Positions 24,361 through 33,562 of a stretch of DNA of 64,000 bases are shown here, in pieces. A model generated the notes under the pieces. It was not told the origin of the DNA. It worked only from the letters and a program-made list of their open reading frames with translations, and did no database searches. Source of the DNA: Halorussus lipolyticus (GTDB lineage Archaea > Halobacteriota > Halobacteria > Halobacteriales > Haladaptataceae); the NCBI RefSeq assembly GCF_029338375.1, contig NZ_CP119804.1, positions 2,376,955 to 2,440,954 on the forward strand, in the 5' to 3' direction. Position 1 is the stretch's first letter; the number at the start of each line of letters is the position of its first letter. Both the position numbers and the translations under genes were made by a program.

Positions 24361-25572
24361 ATGATAGACCTCTCGGACGTTCTCGACGCGCGGGTGCGAG
24401 TCGAGGAGACCGCCCGGCGGACACCTCTCGATTACAGTCACACGTTCTCGGACATGACCGGCGCGGAGGTCCACCTGAAACTGGAGACCTTCCAGCGCAC
24501 CGGGTCGTTCAAGATTCGGGGCGCGACCAACCGCATCAAGACGCTCTCGGACGACGAGAAATCTGCCGGCGTCGTCACGGCGAGTGCGGGCAACCACGCC
24601 CAAGGCGTCGCGCTGGCGGCGACGAAAAGCGGCGTGGACTCCAAAATCGTGATGCCCGAGAACGCGCCCATCTCGAAAATCAAGGCGACGCGGGACTACG
24701 GCGCGACGGTGGTCCTCCACGGCGACGACTACGACGAAGCGGCGGAGAAGGCCCACGAAATCGAGGACGAGGAGGGCCGAACCTACGTCCACGCCTTCGA
24801 CGACGACATGGTGATGGCCGGGCAGGGCACCATCGGCCTCGAAATCATGGAGGACTTGCCGGAACTCGACACCGTGGTCGTCCCCATCGGCGGGGGCGGT
24901 CTCATCGCGGGCATCGCAACCGCAGTCAAAGAACAGAACCCCGACGCCCGAGTCATCGGCGTGCAGGCTGAAGGGGCCTCCAGCGCGGCGACTTCGCTCG
25001 ACAAGGGCGAGGTCCACACCCTCGACTCGGTGGACACTATCGCGGACGGCATCGCCACCCGGAGCATCGGCGAGCAGACGTTTGAGGTCATCCGAGAGCG
25101 CGTGGACGAAATCGTCACCGTCTCGGACTCGGAAATCGCCGTCGCGCTGACGCTCCTGCTCGAACGCGCCAAGACGCTGGTGGAGGGTGCCGGTGCAGTC
25201 GCGCTCGCCGCCCTGCTGTCGGACGCCTTCGACTACGAGGACGACGAGGTAATCGTGCCGGCCCTCTGCGGGGGCAACATCGACATGAACACCCTCACGA
25301 CCGTCGTGATGCGCGGACTGGTCGAGACCGGCCGGTACGTCAAGATTCGGACCGTCCTCAAGGACCGGCCCGGCGCGCTGGACGACCTGCTGGACGTGAT
25401 TTCGGCCCAGCAGGCCAACATCTACGGCATCCAGCACGACCGGACCTCGCGCGACATCGCCATGAACGCCGCGGAAGTCGAGTTGGACCTCGAAACTCGG
25501 GGACAGGACCACGTGGAGGAACTCCTCTCTGCGCTCCGCGATGAGGGCTTCGACGTGGAAGTGCTTGGGTAA
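24361..25572 (+). CDS. ilvA: Threonine ammonia-lyase with ACT domain (copy 1)
   Basis: A 403-aa fold-type II PLP enzyme that deaminates threonine to 2-oxobutyrate and ammonia. The PLP lysine is K51 in GSFKIRGA, the phosphate loop is PIGGGGLIAG (177-180) and SAGNHAQG binds substrate. Residues 326-403 form an ACT domain (VKIRTVLKDRPGALDDLLDVI), the usual site of feedback control. A paralogue of 405 aa lies at 40185-41402. A RidA gene follows; RidA hydrolyses the enamine/imine released by this enzyme, a well-known functional link. Confidence 0.88.
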   Translation: MIDLSDVLDARVRVEETARRTPLDYSHTFSDMTGAEVHLKLETFQRTGSFKIRGATNRIKTLSDDEKSAGVVTASAGNHAQGVALAATKSGVDSKIVMPENAPISKIKATRDYGATVVLHGDDYDEAAEKAHEIEDEEGRTYVHAFDDDMVMAGQGTIGLEIMEDLPELDTVVVPIGGGGLIAGIATAVKEQNPDARVIGVQAEGASSAATSLDKGEVHTLDSVDTIADGIATRSIGEQTFEVIRERVDEIVTVSDSEIAVALTLLLERAKTLVEGAGAVALAALLSDAFDYEDDEVIVPALCGGNIDMNTLTTVVMRGLVETGRYVKIRTVLKDRPGALDDLLDVISAQQANIYGIQHDRTSRDIAMNAAEVELDLETRGQDHVEELLSALRDEGFDVEVLG

Positions 25573-25930
25573 AACAGCTGAGACGGCTAAATCGTCCTCC
25601 CCCACAGCTCGGGAGAACTGCCGGTCTCGGGTGCGTCCGACGAATCAACTGACAGGGCGCGCTCGGTGAATCAACCAACTCCCTCGGCGGACTGAAAGGG
25701 CGACCGCCGGAAGACAACCCGCGTCTTCCGAAATCACGTTCGCTTCGCTCGCGGTTCCACCGCTCGCCAGTCACAGCGCGGAGCGCCGCCACCCCTCACG
25801 TGACCGCGAACCGCGCGAGGGCTTTCGATACCGACGTTTCTCTACGAAATTGTACGACACTCTACTCAAGAACGACTCCCCTCAGTCGGTCCCGCCTACG
25901 TTTAAGTGCCATAGCGCGAATGATACGAAT
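25573..25930. other. Gene-free spacer of repeat-like sequence
   Basis: Carries the hairpin CGGAAGA-CAACCCGCG-TCTTCCG (25708-25730), shared with 2154-2176, and GTTCGCTTCGCTCGCGG-type palindromes, then a short AT-rich tract holding the RidA promoter (TTTAAGTGCC near 25900). No ORF here is convincing. Confidence 0.5.
25708..25730. repeat. CGGAAGA hairpin shared with 2154-2176
   Basis: Seven-base perfect arms CGGAAGA and TCTTCCG around CAACCCGCG; the copy at 2154-2176 differs only in the loop (CAAACCGCG). Confidence 0.6.
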
Positions 25931-26311
25931 ATGAAGCGAATTATCAGCACGCAGGATGCGCCGGAAGCGGTCGGCGCGTACAGTCAGGCGACGACCAACG
26001 GCGACATGGTGTTCACCGCGGGCCAGATTCCGATGACCCCCGACGGGGACCTGCTGGACGACGAGGAGATTGCGGTCCAGACGCGCCAGAGCCTCGAAAA
26101 CGTCAAGGCCATCCTCGAAGAGGAGGGCCTGACGATGCAGAACGTCCTGAAAGTCACCGTCTTCCTCGACGACATCGAGGACTTCGACGAGATGAACGAG
26201 GCCTACAAGGAGTACTTCCAAGACAACCCGCCGGCCCGGAGCGCCGTCGAGGCGGGCAACCTCCCGAAGGGCGTCGGCGTCGAAATCGAGGCCATCGCCA
26301 CCAGCGAGTAG
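25931..26311 (+). CDS. ridA: RidA family reactive imine deaminase
   Basis: A 126-aa trimeric YjgF/YER057c/UK114 protein. It hydrolyses reactive 2-aminoacrylate and 2-iminobutanoate made by PLP dehydratases, releasing ammonia and the 2-oxoacid. The active-site arginine is R103 in PPARSAVEAG and the conserved E120 sits in GVEIEAIA. TTTAAGTGCC about 30 bases before the ATG is the likely TATA box. The neighbouring threonine ammonia-lyase makes exactly its substrate. Confidence 0.92.
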   Translation: MKRIISTQDAPEAVGAYSQATTNGDMVFTAGQIPMTPDGDLLDDEEIAVQTRQSLENVKAILEEEGLTMQNVLKVTVFLDDIEDFDEMNEAYKEYFQDNPPARSAVEAGNLPKGVGVEIEAIATSE

Positions 26312-26312
26312 C

Positions 26313-26522
26313 GTGGCGCTGGAGGTGACGGTGCGTCCTCGGGTGAAGGCGAGTCTCCTCTGGGGACTGGTCGGCCTGTTCGCGTTTCTGGTCGCGCTTC
26401 AGGGGTACGAACTCGCCACGGGGTATCGCTACCCGGTCGGGGTCAAGTTCGGTACGGCGCTGGCCGTGGGCCTCGGCGCGTCCGGATTGGCGTATCTGGC
26501 CGAGGGCCGACTGGTCAGGTAG
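26313..26522 (+). CDS. Small two-helix membrane protein (69 aa)
   Basis: A GTG-start gene one base after the ridA stop, so almost certainly co-transcribed. Two hydrophobic helices (about 13-31 and 44-61) flank a polar loop (YELATGYRYPVG). No family with known function is recognised. Confidence 0.6.
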   Translation: MALEVTVRPRVKASLLWGLVGLFAFLVALQGYELATGYRYPVGVKFGTALAVGLGASGLAYLAEGRLVR

Positions 26523-26675
26523 CGTGCGCCCGAAGAACAACTAATTGTTTGTTTTAGGATTGCTTCGCAGTGGGAGAAATATAGCAAGTTGTCTTTCGGC
26601 GAGGACGACGACAGCAGAGCCGCCGGACCGCGGCGTGGCTTCGACACGCCACCCGGCGCGAAAGAAAAAGGAAGG

Positions 26676-26683
26676 CTTTAAAC
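26676..26683 (+). promoter_or_regulatory. TATA box of the tRNA-Ser gene
   Basis: CTTTAAAC lies 26-33 bases before the mature tRNA 5' end, the standard archaeal tRNA promoter position. Confidence 0.65.
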
Positions 26684-26708
26684 GCACGACGGAACTACGT
26701 TCGCACGA

Positions 26709-26790
26709 GCCAGGATGGCCGAACGGTAAGGCGCACGCCTGGAAAGCGTGTTCCCTTACGGGATTCAGGGTTCAAATCCCTGTCCTGGCG
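26709..26790 (+). tRNA. tRNA-Ser (anticodon GGA)
   Basis: The acceptor stem GCCAGGA pairs with TCCTGGC, followed by discriminator G. The anticodon stem ACGC/GCGT holds loop CTGGAAA, giving anticodon GGA (reads UCC and UCU). A long variable arm (TTCCCTTACGGGA region) marks a class II serine tRNA, and the T arm reads CAGGGTTCAAATCCCTG. CCA is not encoded and no intron is seen. Length is 82 nt. Confidence 0.93.
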
Positions 26791-27103
26791 TTTCTTCGAT
26801 TGCTAACCGGAAAGCGCCGCGCTTCGGTATCTTGCTGTTTCTCTCGTCCGACCGTTATTTTCCCCTCGCCACGCGCGCTATGGTTTACACGAAGCCTCCA
26901 AGGCCGGAGTAATAGTATATAAATCCCGGTGTCGCCGAGGACCGGACCCACGCCCACCCTGTGCGAACGATTCCCAGAGAATCGCCCGCCATCGAGTTTC
27001 TAACCCGCGATTCACCACGGCGACGTGGGACGATACAGCATGTTACCACACCGCTTACAAGCAAACATTTATATAGAACCACAATCATATCTTGAGGTGT
27101 ACT
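26791..27103. other. Spacer between tRNA-Ser and thermosome with an unassigned TATA box
   Basis: Contains a strong TATA-like AGTATATAAATCCC (26914-26927) that can be read on either strand yet serves no recognised gene. No ORF of note follows it on the plus strand. The thermosome promoter is a separate element at 27068-27075. Confidence 0.45.
27068..27075 (+). promoter_or_regulatory. TATA box of the thermosome gene
   Basis: TTTATATA lies 29-36 bases before the ATG at 27104, consistent with a strong, leaderless or very short-leader promoter, as expected for an abundant heat-shock chaperonin. Confidence 0.65.
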
Positions 27104-28762
27104 ATGAGTCAGCGAGGACAGCGAATGCAAGGCCAGCCGATGATCGTAATGTCCGAGGAGTCCCAGCGCGTCAAGGACAAGGACGCCCAAGAACACAACA
27201 TCAGCGCCGCCCGTGCGGTCGCTGATGCAGTTCGTTCGACGCTCGGACCCAAAGGGATGGACAAGATGCTCGTCGACTCGATGGGCGACGTGACCATCAC
27301 GAACGACGGCGTGACCATCCTCAAGGAGATGGACATCGACAACCCGACGGCCGAGATGATTATCGAGGTCGCCGAAACGCAGGAAGACGAGGCCGGCGAC
27401 GGCACCACCACGGCCGTCGCGGTCACGGGCGAACTCCTCAAGAACGCAGAAGACCTCCTCGAGCAGGACATCCACCCGACTGCCATCATCAAAGGCTTCC
27501 ACCTCGCCAGCGAGAAGGCCCGCGAGGAGATCGACAACGTCGCCGAGGACATCGACACCGACGACGAGGAACTCCTCCGCAAGGTCGCCGAGACCTCCAT
27601 GACCGGCAAGGGCGCGGAACTCAACAAGGAAGCCCTCAGCGAAATCATCGTCAACGCGGTCCAGCAGGTCACTGTCGAGGGTACGGTCGACCTCGAATAC
27701 GTCAAGACCGAGACCCAGACCGGTCGCGCCGCGGGCGAGTCCGAACTCCTCAAGGGCGCGGTCATCAGCAAGGACCCCGTCCACGACAACATGCCCAAGA
27801 GCGCCGAGGACGCCGACATCCTCCTGCTCAACGAGGCCGTCGAAATCGAGGAGACCGACGTTGACACCAGCGTCAACATCGAGGACCCCGACCAGCTTCA
27901 GAACTTCCTCGACCAAGAGGAGCAACAGCTCCGCGAGAAGGTCGACAAAATCGTCGAGACCGGCGCTGACGTGGTGTTCTGCCAGAAGGGCATCGACGAC
28001 ATGGCCCAGCACTACCTCGCCAAGGAAGGCATCCTCGCTGTCCGCCGCGTCAAGAAGTCCGACATCGGCTTCCTCAAGGAAGTCCTCGGCGCGAGCGTCG
28101 TCTCGGACCTCGACAGCGCCTCGGCCGACGACCTCGGCACGGGCGACGTGACCCGAGACGAGGGCGACGAACTGTTCTACGTCGAAGGCGAGGACAGTCA
28201 CGGCGTCACCCTCCTCCTGCGCGGTTCGACCGACCACGTGGTTGACGAACTCGAACGTGGCGTCACCGACGCCCTCGACGTCGTGGCCCAGACCGTCTCG
28301 GACGGCCGCGTCGTCTCCGGCGGCGGTGCCATCGAGGTCGAAGTCGCCAGTCGCCTCCGCGACTACGCCGACTCCGTCTCCGGCCGCGAACAGCTGGCCG
28401 TCGAGGCGTTCGCTGACTCGCTCGAACTCGTCCCGCGCGTCCTCGCCGAGAACGCGGGTCTGGACTCCATCGACACCCTCGTTGACCTGCGCTCGGCCCA
28501 CGAGAACGGCGACGAGCGCGCTGGCCTGAACGTCCACAGCGGCGAAGTCGAGGACACCCTCGACGCGGGCGTCGTGGAACCTGCCCACGCCAAGGAGCAG
28601 GCCGTCTCCAGTGCCACCGAGGCCGCGAACCTCGTGCTCAAAATCGACGACATCATCTCCGCCGGTGACCTGTCCACCGACAAGGGCGACGACGAGGCAG
28701 GCGGCCCCGGCGGCGGCATGGGCGGCATGGGCGGTATGGGTGGCATGGGCGGCGCAATGTGA
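27104..28762 (+). CDS. thsA: Thermosome subunit (group II chaperonin)
   Basis: A 552-aa chaperonin subunit forming double rings that fold proteins with ATP. Signature stretches are STLGPKGMDKMLVDSMGDV (about 43-61), NDGVTILKEM and EAGDGTTTAVAV (about 98-109, nucleotide binding), and GGGAIEVEVA in the equatorial domain. The C-terminal tail is a GGM repeat (GGMGGMGGMGGMGGAM), as in haloarchaeal thermosomes. ATG at 27104 is chosen because of the TATA box about 30 bases upstream. Which paralogue (alpha, beta or gamma) it is cannot be settled from this window. Confidence 0.95.
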   Translation: MSQRGQRMQGQPMIVMSEESQRVKDKDAQEHNISAARAVADAVRSTLGPKGMDKMLVDSMGDVTITNDGVTILKEMDIDNPTAEMIIEVAETQEDEAGDGTTTAVAVTGELLKNAEDLLEQDIHPTAIIKGFHLASEKAREEIDNVAEDIDTDDEELLRKVAETSMTGKGAELNKEALSEIIVNAVQQVTVEGTVDLEYVKTETQTGRAAGESELLKGAVISKDPVHDNMPKSAEDADILLLNEAVEIEETDVDTSVNIEDPDQLQNFLDQEEQQLREKVDKIVETGADVVFCQKGIDDMAQHYLAKEGILAVRRVKKSDIGFLKEVLGASVVSDLDSASADDLGTGDVTRDEGDELFYVEGEDSHGVTLLLRGSTDHVVDELERGVTDALDVVAQTVSDGRVVSGGGAIEVEVASRLRDYADSVSGREQLAVEAFADSLELVPRVLAENAGLDSIDTLVDLRSAHENGDERAGLNVHSGEVEDTLDAGVVEPAHAKEQAVSSATEAANLVLKIDDIISAGDLSTDKGDDEAGGPGGGMGGMGGMGGMGGAM

Positions 28763-28995
28763 GATAGGCCCTAAGCCTCTCTCCGCCGTTCCACCGACCG
28801 GCGAACCGAACGCCGCCGCACCGACCGACCTCTGCGTCGAATCGCGTGCTGTCGTCTGACACCACGAATCCGCTTTTTCCGAGTTCCTGCTTCTTGCCTT
28901 CGAGTCGCCGACCGATTGGTCAACTGACGGGCGAACGTTGCTCGATTCGCGGGTTTTAGATAGTTTATAGTGTCCGCGGGGACCACCAGCCACGT

Positions 28996-29991
28996 ATGGA
29001 CACGCTCCTGCTGAATCAGGACGCCGTAGACGAGAACACGCAGATGCCGGACGTAATCCGAGCAGTCGAGGACGCCTTCGCGGCCTACGCCCGAGGAGAC
29101 GCCCAGATGCCAGCCAAGTCCTACATCGACCTGCCCCAGTACAACGGGGACTTCCGGTCGATGCCGGCCTACCTCGAAGCCGACGACTGGGACGCCGCCG
29201 GAATCAAGTGGGTCAACGTCCACCCCGACAACCCCGAGAACTTCGACCTGCCGACCGTGATGGGTACGATGGTCTACTCGAACCCCGAGACCGCCTTCCC
29301 GCTGGCCATCATGGACGGGACCGAACTCACGATGAAGCGGACCGGCGCGGCCGCCGCCGTCGCCACCGACTACCTCGCAGTCGACGACGCGACGACGATG
29401 GGAATCATCGGCGCTGGCGTCCAATCGTACACCCAACTCGAAGCCATCTCGGAGGTCCGACCCATCTCTGAGGTCGTCGTCAGCGACTTGGACGAGGAGC
29501 GCGTCGCCGACTTCATCGAGTACTTCGAGGACGACTTCGAGGTGCGCGCTGGTTCCATCGAGGAGGCCGCCCAGTGTGACGTGCTTTCGACGGTCACGCC
29601 GGTCGAGGACCCCATCGTCACCCGCGAGGCCATCGGCGAACACACCCACGTCAACGCGATGGGCGCTGACGCCGAGGGCAAGCACGAACTCGCCGACGAG
29701 ATTCTGCTGGACGCCAAACTGGTCATCGACGACCACGCCCAGACCACCCACTCGGGCGAAATCAACGTCCCGTACCACGAGGGCGTCCTGACCGACGACG
29801 ACATCTACGGCGAAGTCGGCGACATCGTGGTCGCCGACTTAGAGGGCCGCACCGACGAGGACGGCATCACCGTCTTCGACAGCACGGGTCTCGCCATTCA
29901 GGACGTTGCCGCCGCCCACGTCGTCTACGAACACGCCGACGAGAACGACAACGGCTACCCCTTCGACCTCATCGGCACCGGCACCCAGTAG
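28996..29991 (+). CDS. Ornithine cyclodeaminase/mu-crystallin family dehydrogenase (probable alanine dehydrogenase)
   Basis: A 331-aa NAD(P)-dependent enzyme. The Rossmann loop is GIIGAGVQS (about 136-144), preceded by the substrate-binding TMKRTGAAAAVATDYL region with its conserved K and R, and followed by VNAMGADAEGKHEL, where the family carries the acid. Archaeal members with this pattern act as alanine dehydrogenases; others are ornithine cyclodeaminases. Alanine is the better guess. It stands alone, with a TTTTAGATAGTTTATAG AT-rich promoter region upstream. Confidence 0.8.
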   Translation: MDTLLLNQDAVDENTQMPDVIRAVEDAFAAYARGDAQMPAKSYIDLPQYNGDFRSMPAYLEADDWDAAGIKWVNVHPDNPENFDLPTVMGTMVYSNPETAFPLAIMDGTELTMKRTGAAAAVATDYLAVDDATTMGIIGAGVQSYTQLEAISEVRPISEVVVSDLDEERVADFIEYFEDDFEVRAGSIEEAAQCDVLSTVTPVEDPIVTREAIGEHTHVNAMGADAEGKHELADEILLDAKLVIDDHAQTTHSGEINVPYHEGVLTDDDIYGEVGDIVVADLEGRTDEDGITVFDSTGLAIQDVAAAHVVYEHADENDNGYPFDLIGTGTQ

Positions 29992-30156
29992 TCCGACCGT
30001 CGCAGGTATCGTGAGAGCGGGTACTGTCAGCGCCGCCGCGCCCAGTCGCGGCGTGCATCAGCAATATTTACCAATATTAAATATATGTATATATTTCTTT
30101 TATCAGGACGAGTGATTGTTTGACGAGGGTTCGTATTTGTCCGAGACGCCAGCGCG

Positions 30157-30417
30157 CTACCGAGACCCGCCGCCCGGCAACTCCTCGGTTGGCGCTTTCC
30201 GGGCGAAGTAGCCCGTGATTTTCGAGATGACCCAGACGACCACGATGAACGGCAAGAACGGAATCAGCAGGATGACCAGTCCGAGAAAGTACGCGATGCC
30301 GATGGTCGTCATCTCGGCGTCGGGCCGACCGCGGTAGGCCGGCGTCACCGACCGCACGACCTTCTTCGCCGGTTCGGGCACCACGCTGTCGTCTCCGTCG
30401 TCGGAATCCCCACTCAT
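30157..30417 (-). CDS. Small single-helix haloarchaeal membrane protein (86 aa)
   Basis: An acidic N-terminal tail (about 1-36), one long hydrophobic segment (about 39-66, IGIAYFLGLVILLIPFLPFI) that could form one or two helices, and a basic stretch followed by a Pro/Gly tail. Orientation is probably N-terminus out. No known domain. It is encoded just upstream of leuS on the same strand (57-base gap ahead of the leuS stop in the map), but not necessarily as part of its transcript. Confidence 0.6.
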   Translation of the reverse strand: MSGDSDDGDDSVVPEPAKKVVRSVTPAYRGRPDAEMTTIGIAYFLGLVILLIPFLPFIVVVWVISKITGYFARKAPTEELPGGGSR

Positions 30418-30474
30418 GCACAGACGTATCGACGGCCGGAGAGATAAGCGTTTGTGGCGGCGACGGCTACCGAC

Positions 30475-33366
30475 CTACTCCAGATGAATCGCCGGGCGGA
30501 AGGGCACCGCGTTCCCGGCCTTGTCGGCGGGGTCGTAGGCGTCCTCGCCCTCGGTGTAGATTTCGACCTCGGCGTCGAACTCGCGTTCGAAGAAGGCCCG
30601 AGCGTTGTCGTAGACCGACTGCTCGCGGTCGCTCACGTCGGCCATGACCTCAACCTCGTCGTCGGGGCGCTCGCGGACGAACTCGACCAGTTCCTGCACG
30701 AGGTCGTTGACCTCGTTGCCGCGCTCGCGGAGTCCCTCGTGTTGCATGACCTTGCCCATGACCGCGCCCACGTCGGGACCGGACTCGACCACTTCTTCCA
30801 GCACGGTGCGCTTCCAGTCGCCAGCGACGTAGACCCGGATGGTGTCGGGATTCGTGTCGGTCACGTCCACGATGTCGCGCACGTCCTCGGTCAGGTCCTC
30901 GACCAGCGTCTCCTCGAACTCGACGCGGTCGTACTCGAACTCGGGGTCCGGTTCGGGCCACTCGGCCTCGGCGATGGCGTCGCCGGTCAACTGCTCGTGG
31001 AGTTCGGTCGCCATGAACGGGACGAAGGGAGCCAGCAGGCGCAGGCGAGTCCGCAGGACCTCTCGGAGGGTCCACTTCGCACCGGGGCGGTCCAAGTCGG
31101 CGCGCTTGCGGTACCACTTCAGGTGTTCGTCGAAGCGGTAGAACGCGGACTGACTCGCCGAGCGCGTCTCGAAGTTCTCCATCGCGTCGGTCACGTCGCG
31201 GACCGTATCCTGTAGCTTCGACAGGAGCCAGTTGTCGATGTGCTTGAGTTCCTTCTCTCCCTCGTCGCCCTCGATGATTTCTTGGGCGCGAGTCCAGAAC
31301 CGACCCAGTTGGTCCTGCGTACTCTCGACCTGTTCGGCCCGCCAGTCGTAGTCCTGCCACGGTTCCGCGGAGTTCAGCAGGAAGAACCGAACCGTGTCGG
31401 ACCCGTACTCCTCGATGGCCTCGCTCGGTAGGACGACGTGACCCTTCGAGGAGGACATCTTTTGTCCCTCCAGCAGGCCCATACCCATCACGGTGATACC
31501 TTGGGGCCACTTGGGTTCCTCGAACAGCTCTGCGTGGTGGTAGAGGAAGAACGTCAGGTGGTTGCTGATGAGGTCGTTGCCCGAACACCGGTAGTCAACC
31601 GGGTACCAGTAGTCCCACTCCTCGCGCAGTTCCAGCGCGGTTTCGTCGGGATTTTCGACCTCCTCGGGACCGAAAAAGAGGGTGTCGAAGAAGTGGCGGT
31701 CCATCTCCTCGGGGGGCACGTCTTCGAGGCGGTGGGCGATGGTGTAGTAGGACATGTAGATGGTGGAGTCCGACAGGGGTTCGATGACGAACTCCTCGTC
31801 CCACGGCAGGCGGGTGCCAAGCCCGTAGTTCCGGATGGCGGGCCACTCGTTCAACCAGTCGATGGTGTGGTCGTACTGCTCGCGGGTGTTCTCCGGGATG
31901 GCGTCGAGTTGTTCGACCGCGCGCTTGGTCTTGGCCTTCCAGTCTTGGTCGTTGTAGCGCAGGAACCACGTTTCCTGCTTGGCGACCTCTACGTCGCCGC
32001 CGCACCGACAGATGACCTCCTCGCTGAACTCCTGCATCGAGTCGAACGACCCGCGGGACTCGAAGTCGGCCTTGAGTTCGTCGCGCACGTCCTCGACGAC
32101 TTCGCCCGCGTAGTCGCCGTACATCTCCTTGAGACGCCCGCCGTGGAACTCGCGGTTGTAGACCTCTTGGGTGGCGTCCTCCAGCGCGGGGTCGTCCGAC
32201 GAGTCGATGCCGTGTTCTTCGACCGCATCCTTTGCGGGGAACTCGCCGTACTCCTCGACGTCGATGATGGCCTTGGGTTCGATGGCTTCGACTTCGGCGG
32301 GGTCGATGCCGTACTCCTCCATCCGAGCGTCGTCCTGCTTCGCTTCCTGCAGAGCCATCCAGTCGTCGGGGCTGTGGGCCGGGACGGACATCACGACGCC
32401 AGTGGCGTTGTCGGCGTCCACGAAGTCGGCGGGCAGGACCAGCACGTCGTCGCCCGTGACGGGATTGGTGACGCGCTCGCCGACTAACTCCTCGCCGGCG
32501 AAGTGGTCGTGGACCTCGATGTCGCGCTCTTGGAGTCGGAACTTCTCGGCGGCAGACTCCGAGACGAACCAGCGTTCGCCCTCCACGGTGGCCTCGACGT
32601 AATCGGCGTCGGGGTCGATGTAGGCGTTGGTGACACCGTAGACGGTTTCGGGGCGCAGGGTCGCCATCGGGACCGTGACAGTCGCTCGCGGTTCGTCACC
32701 GCTCGCGTCCGAGGCGCTTCGCGCCTCGCTATCCCAACCGAATTTGACCAGCGTGTACTCTTGGAACTCGGCTTCTTCACCCTCCAGCAGGTCGTGGGTC
32801 GTGACCGGGTTCTTCTCCTCGGTGCAGTACTTGACCGGGTGCAGGCCCTTCTCCAGCAGGCCGCGGTCTTTGAGGGTCTGGTACTGCCACGTGATGAACT
32901 TCGAGTAGCGGTCGTCGTTGGTGGTGAACTCGCGCCGCCAGTCGATGGACAGCCCCAACGACTTCATGTTCTTCTTGTAGTGTTCCTCGATGAAGTAGCG
33001 GGCGAAGCCCATGGGTGTTTCGAGGTCCGACAGGGTGTCCTCGGGGACCTCGTAAGTGTCTTTCAGGACGGAAAGTTGGTCCTCCTCGCCCTTCTTCAGG
33101 CGCTCGACCGCGCCGATGATGGGGGTGCCCGTGACGTGCCACGCGATGGGGAACAGCACGTTGTCGCCCTGTAGGCGTCGGTATCGGGCGTACACGTCCG
33201 GTACCGTGTAGGTCCGGGCGTGGCCGATGTGCATCCCGCCGCTGGGGTAGGGATAGGGGACCGTGATGAAGGTGGCCTCCTCGTCTTCGGGGTCCACCTC
33301 GTACCGGCCCTCCTGTGCCCAGCGGTCCTGCCACTTCGTCTCGATTTCCCGCGGGTCGTAGCTCAT
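30475..33366 (-). CDS. leuS: Leucyl-tRNA synthetase
   Basis: A 963-aa class I aminoacyl-tRNA synthetase of archaeal/eukaryal type. HIGH is at 46-49 (GGMHIGHARTY) and KMSSS at 636-640. The CP1 editing domain carries the MATLRPETVYG threonine-rich motif (about 229-239). Residues about 210-228 (DSEARSASDASGDEPRA) appear to be an extra in-frame segment just before that motif; its DNA (32680-32740) contains a perfect 8-bp palindrome, CGAGGCGC-TTC-GCGCCTCG. The rest is canonical, so the enzyme should be active. Confidence 0.95.
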   Translation of the reverse strand: MSYDPREIETKWQDRWAQEGRYEVDPEDEEATFITVPYPYPSGGMHIGHARTYTVPDVYARYRRLQGDNVLFPIAWHVTGTPIIGAVERLKKGEEDQLSVLKDTYEVPEDTLSDLETPMGFARYFIEEHYKKNMKSLGLSIDWRREFTTNDDRYSKFITWQYQTLKDRGLLEKGLHPVKYCTEEKNPVTTHDLLEGEEAEFQEYTLVKFGWDSEARSASDASGDEPRATVTVPMATLRPETVYGVTNAYIDPDADYVEATVEGERWFVSESAAEKFRLQERDIEVHDHFAGEELVGERVTNPVTGDDVLVLPADFVDADNATGVVMSVPAHSPDDWMALQEAKQDDARMEEYGIDPAEVEAIEPKAIIDVEEYGEFPAKDAVEEHGIDSSDDPALEDATQEVYNREFHGGRLKEMYGDYAGEVVEDVRDELKADFESRGSFDSMQEFSEEVICRCGGDVEVAKQETWFLRYNDQDWKAKTKRAVEQLDAIPENTREQYDHTIDWLNEWPAIRNYGLGTRLPWDEEFVIEPLSDSTIYMSYYTIAHRLEDVPPEEMDRHFFDTLFFGPEEVENPDETALELREEWDYWYPVDYRCSGNDLISNHLTFFLYHHAELFEEPKWPQGITVMGMGLLEGQKMSSSKGHVVLPSEAIEEYGSDTVRFFLLNSAEPWQDYDWRAEQVESTQDQLGRFWTRAQEIIEGDEGEKELKHIDNWLLSKLQDTVRDVTDAMENFETRSASQSAFYRFDEHLKWYRKRADLDRPGAKWTLREVLRTRLRLLAPFVPFMATELHEQLTGDAIAEAEWPEPDPEFEYDRVEFEETLVEDLTEDVRDIVDVTDTNPDTIRVYVAGDWKRTVLEEVVESGPDVGAVMGKVMQHEGLRERGNEVNDLVQELVEFVRERPDDEVEVMADVSDREQSVYDNARAFFEREFDAEVEIYTEGEDAYDPADKAGNAVPFRPAIHLE
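32680..32740. repeat. In-frame palindromic insert within leuS
   Basis: Perfect inverted arms at 32710-32717 and 32721-32728 with loop TTC, flanked by GCTCGCG units. The encoded segment is Ser/Ala/Asp-rich and lies in a loop before the editing motif. The insert call rests on memory of other haloarchaeal LeuRS, in which the strand leads directly into the editing motif. Confidence 0.45.
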
Positions 33367-33562
33367 ACCCTACGGTAGTGAACTCCCGACTAAAAGAACT
33401 GCCATACCTGACTGACGGGGCTGTTCGAAAGCGGCAAAAATTGCGACAGACAGTCACTACCACGACAGGTTCGATACAGGTTAAATTCACGTCCGATTCA
33501 CGCCCGGTTCAAAAAACGACTGCGAAGCACGCACTAGCCGATAAAATACGATGGTTCCCGGA

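Noticed and set aside
26885..28993. 702-codon minus-strand frame across the thermosome gene
   Set aside because: Antisense shadow of the thermosome gene, whose protein motifs are unmistakable. Length alone reflects GC-rich codon bias.
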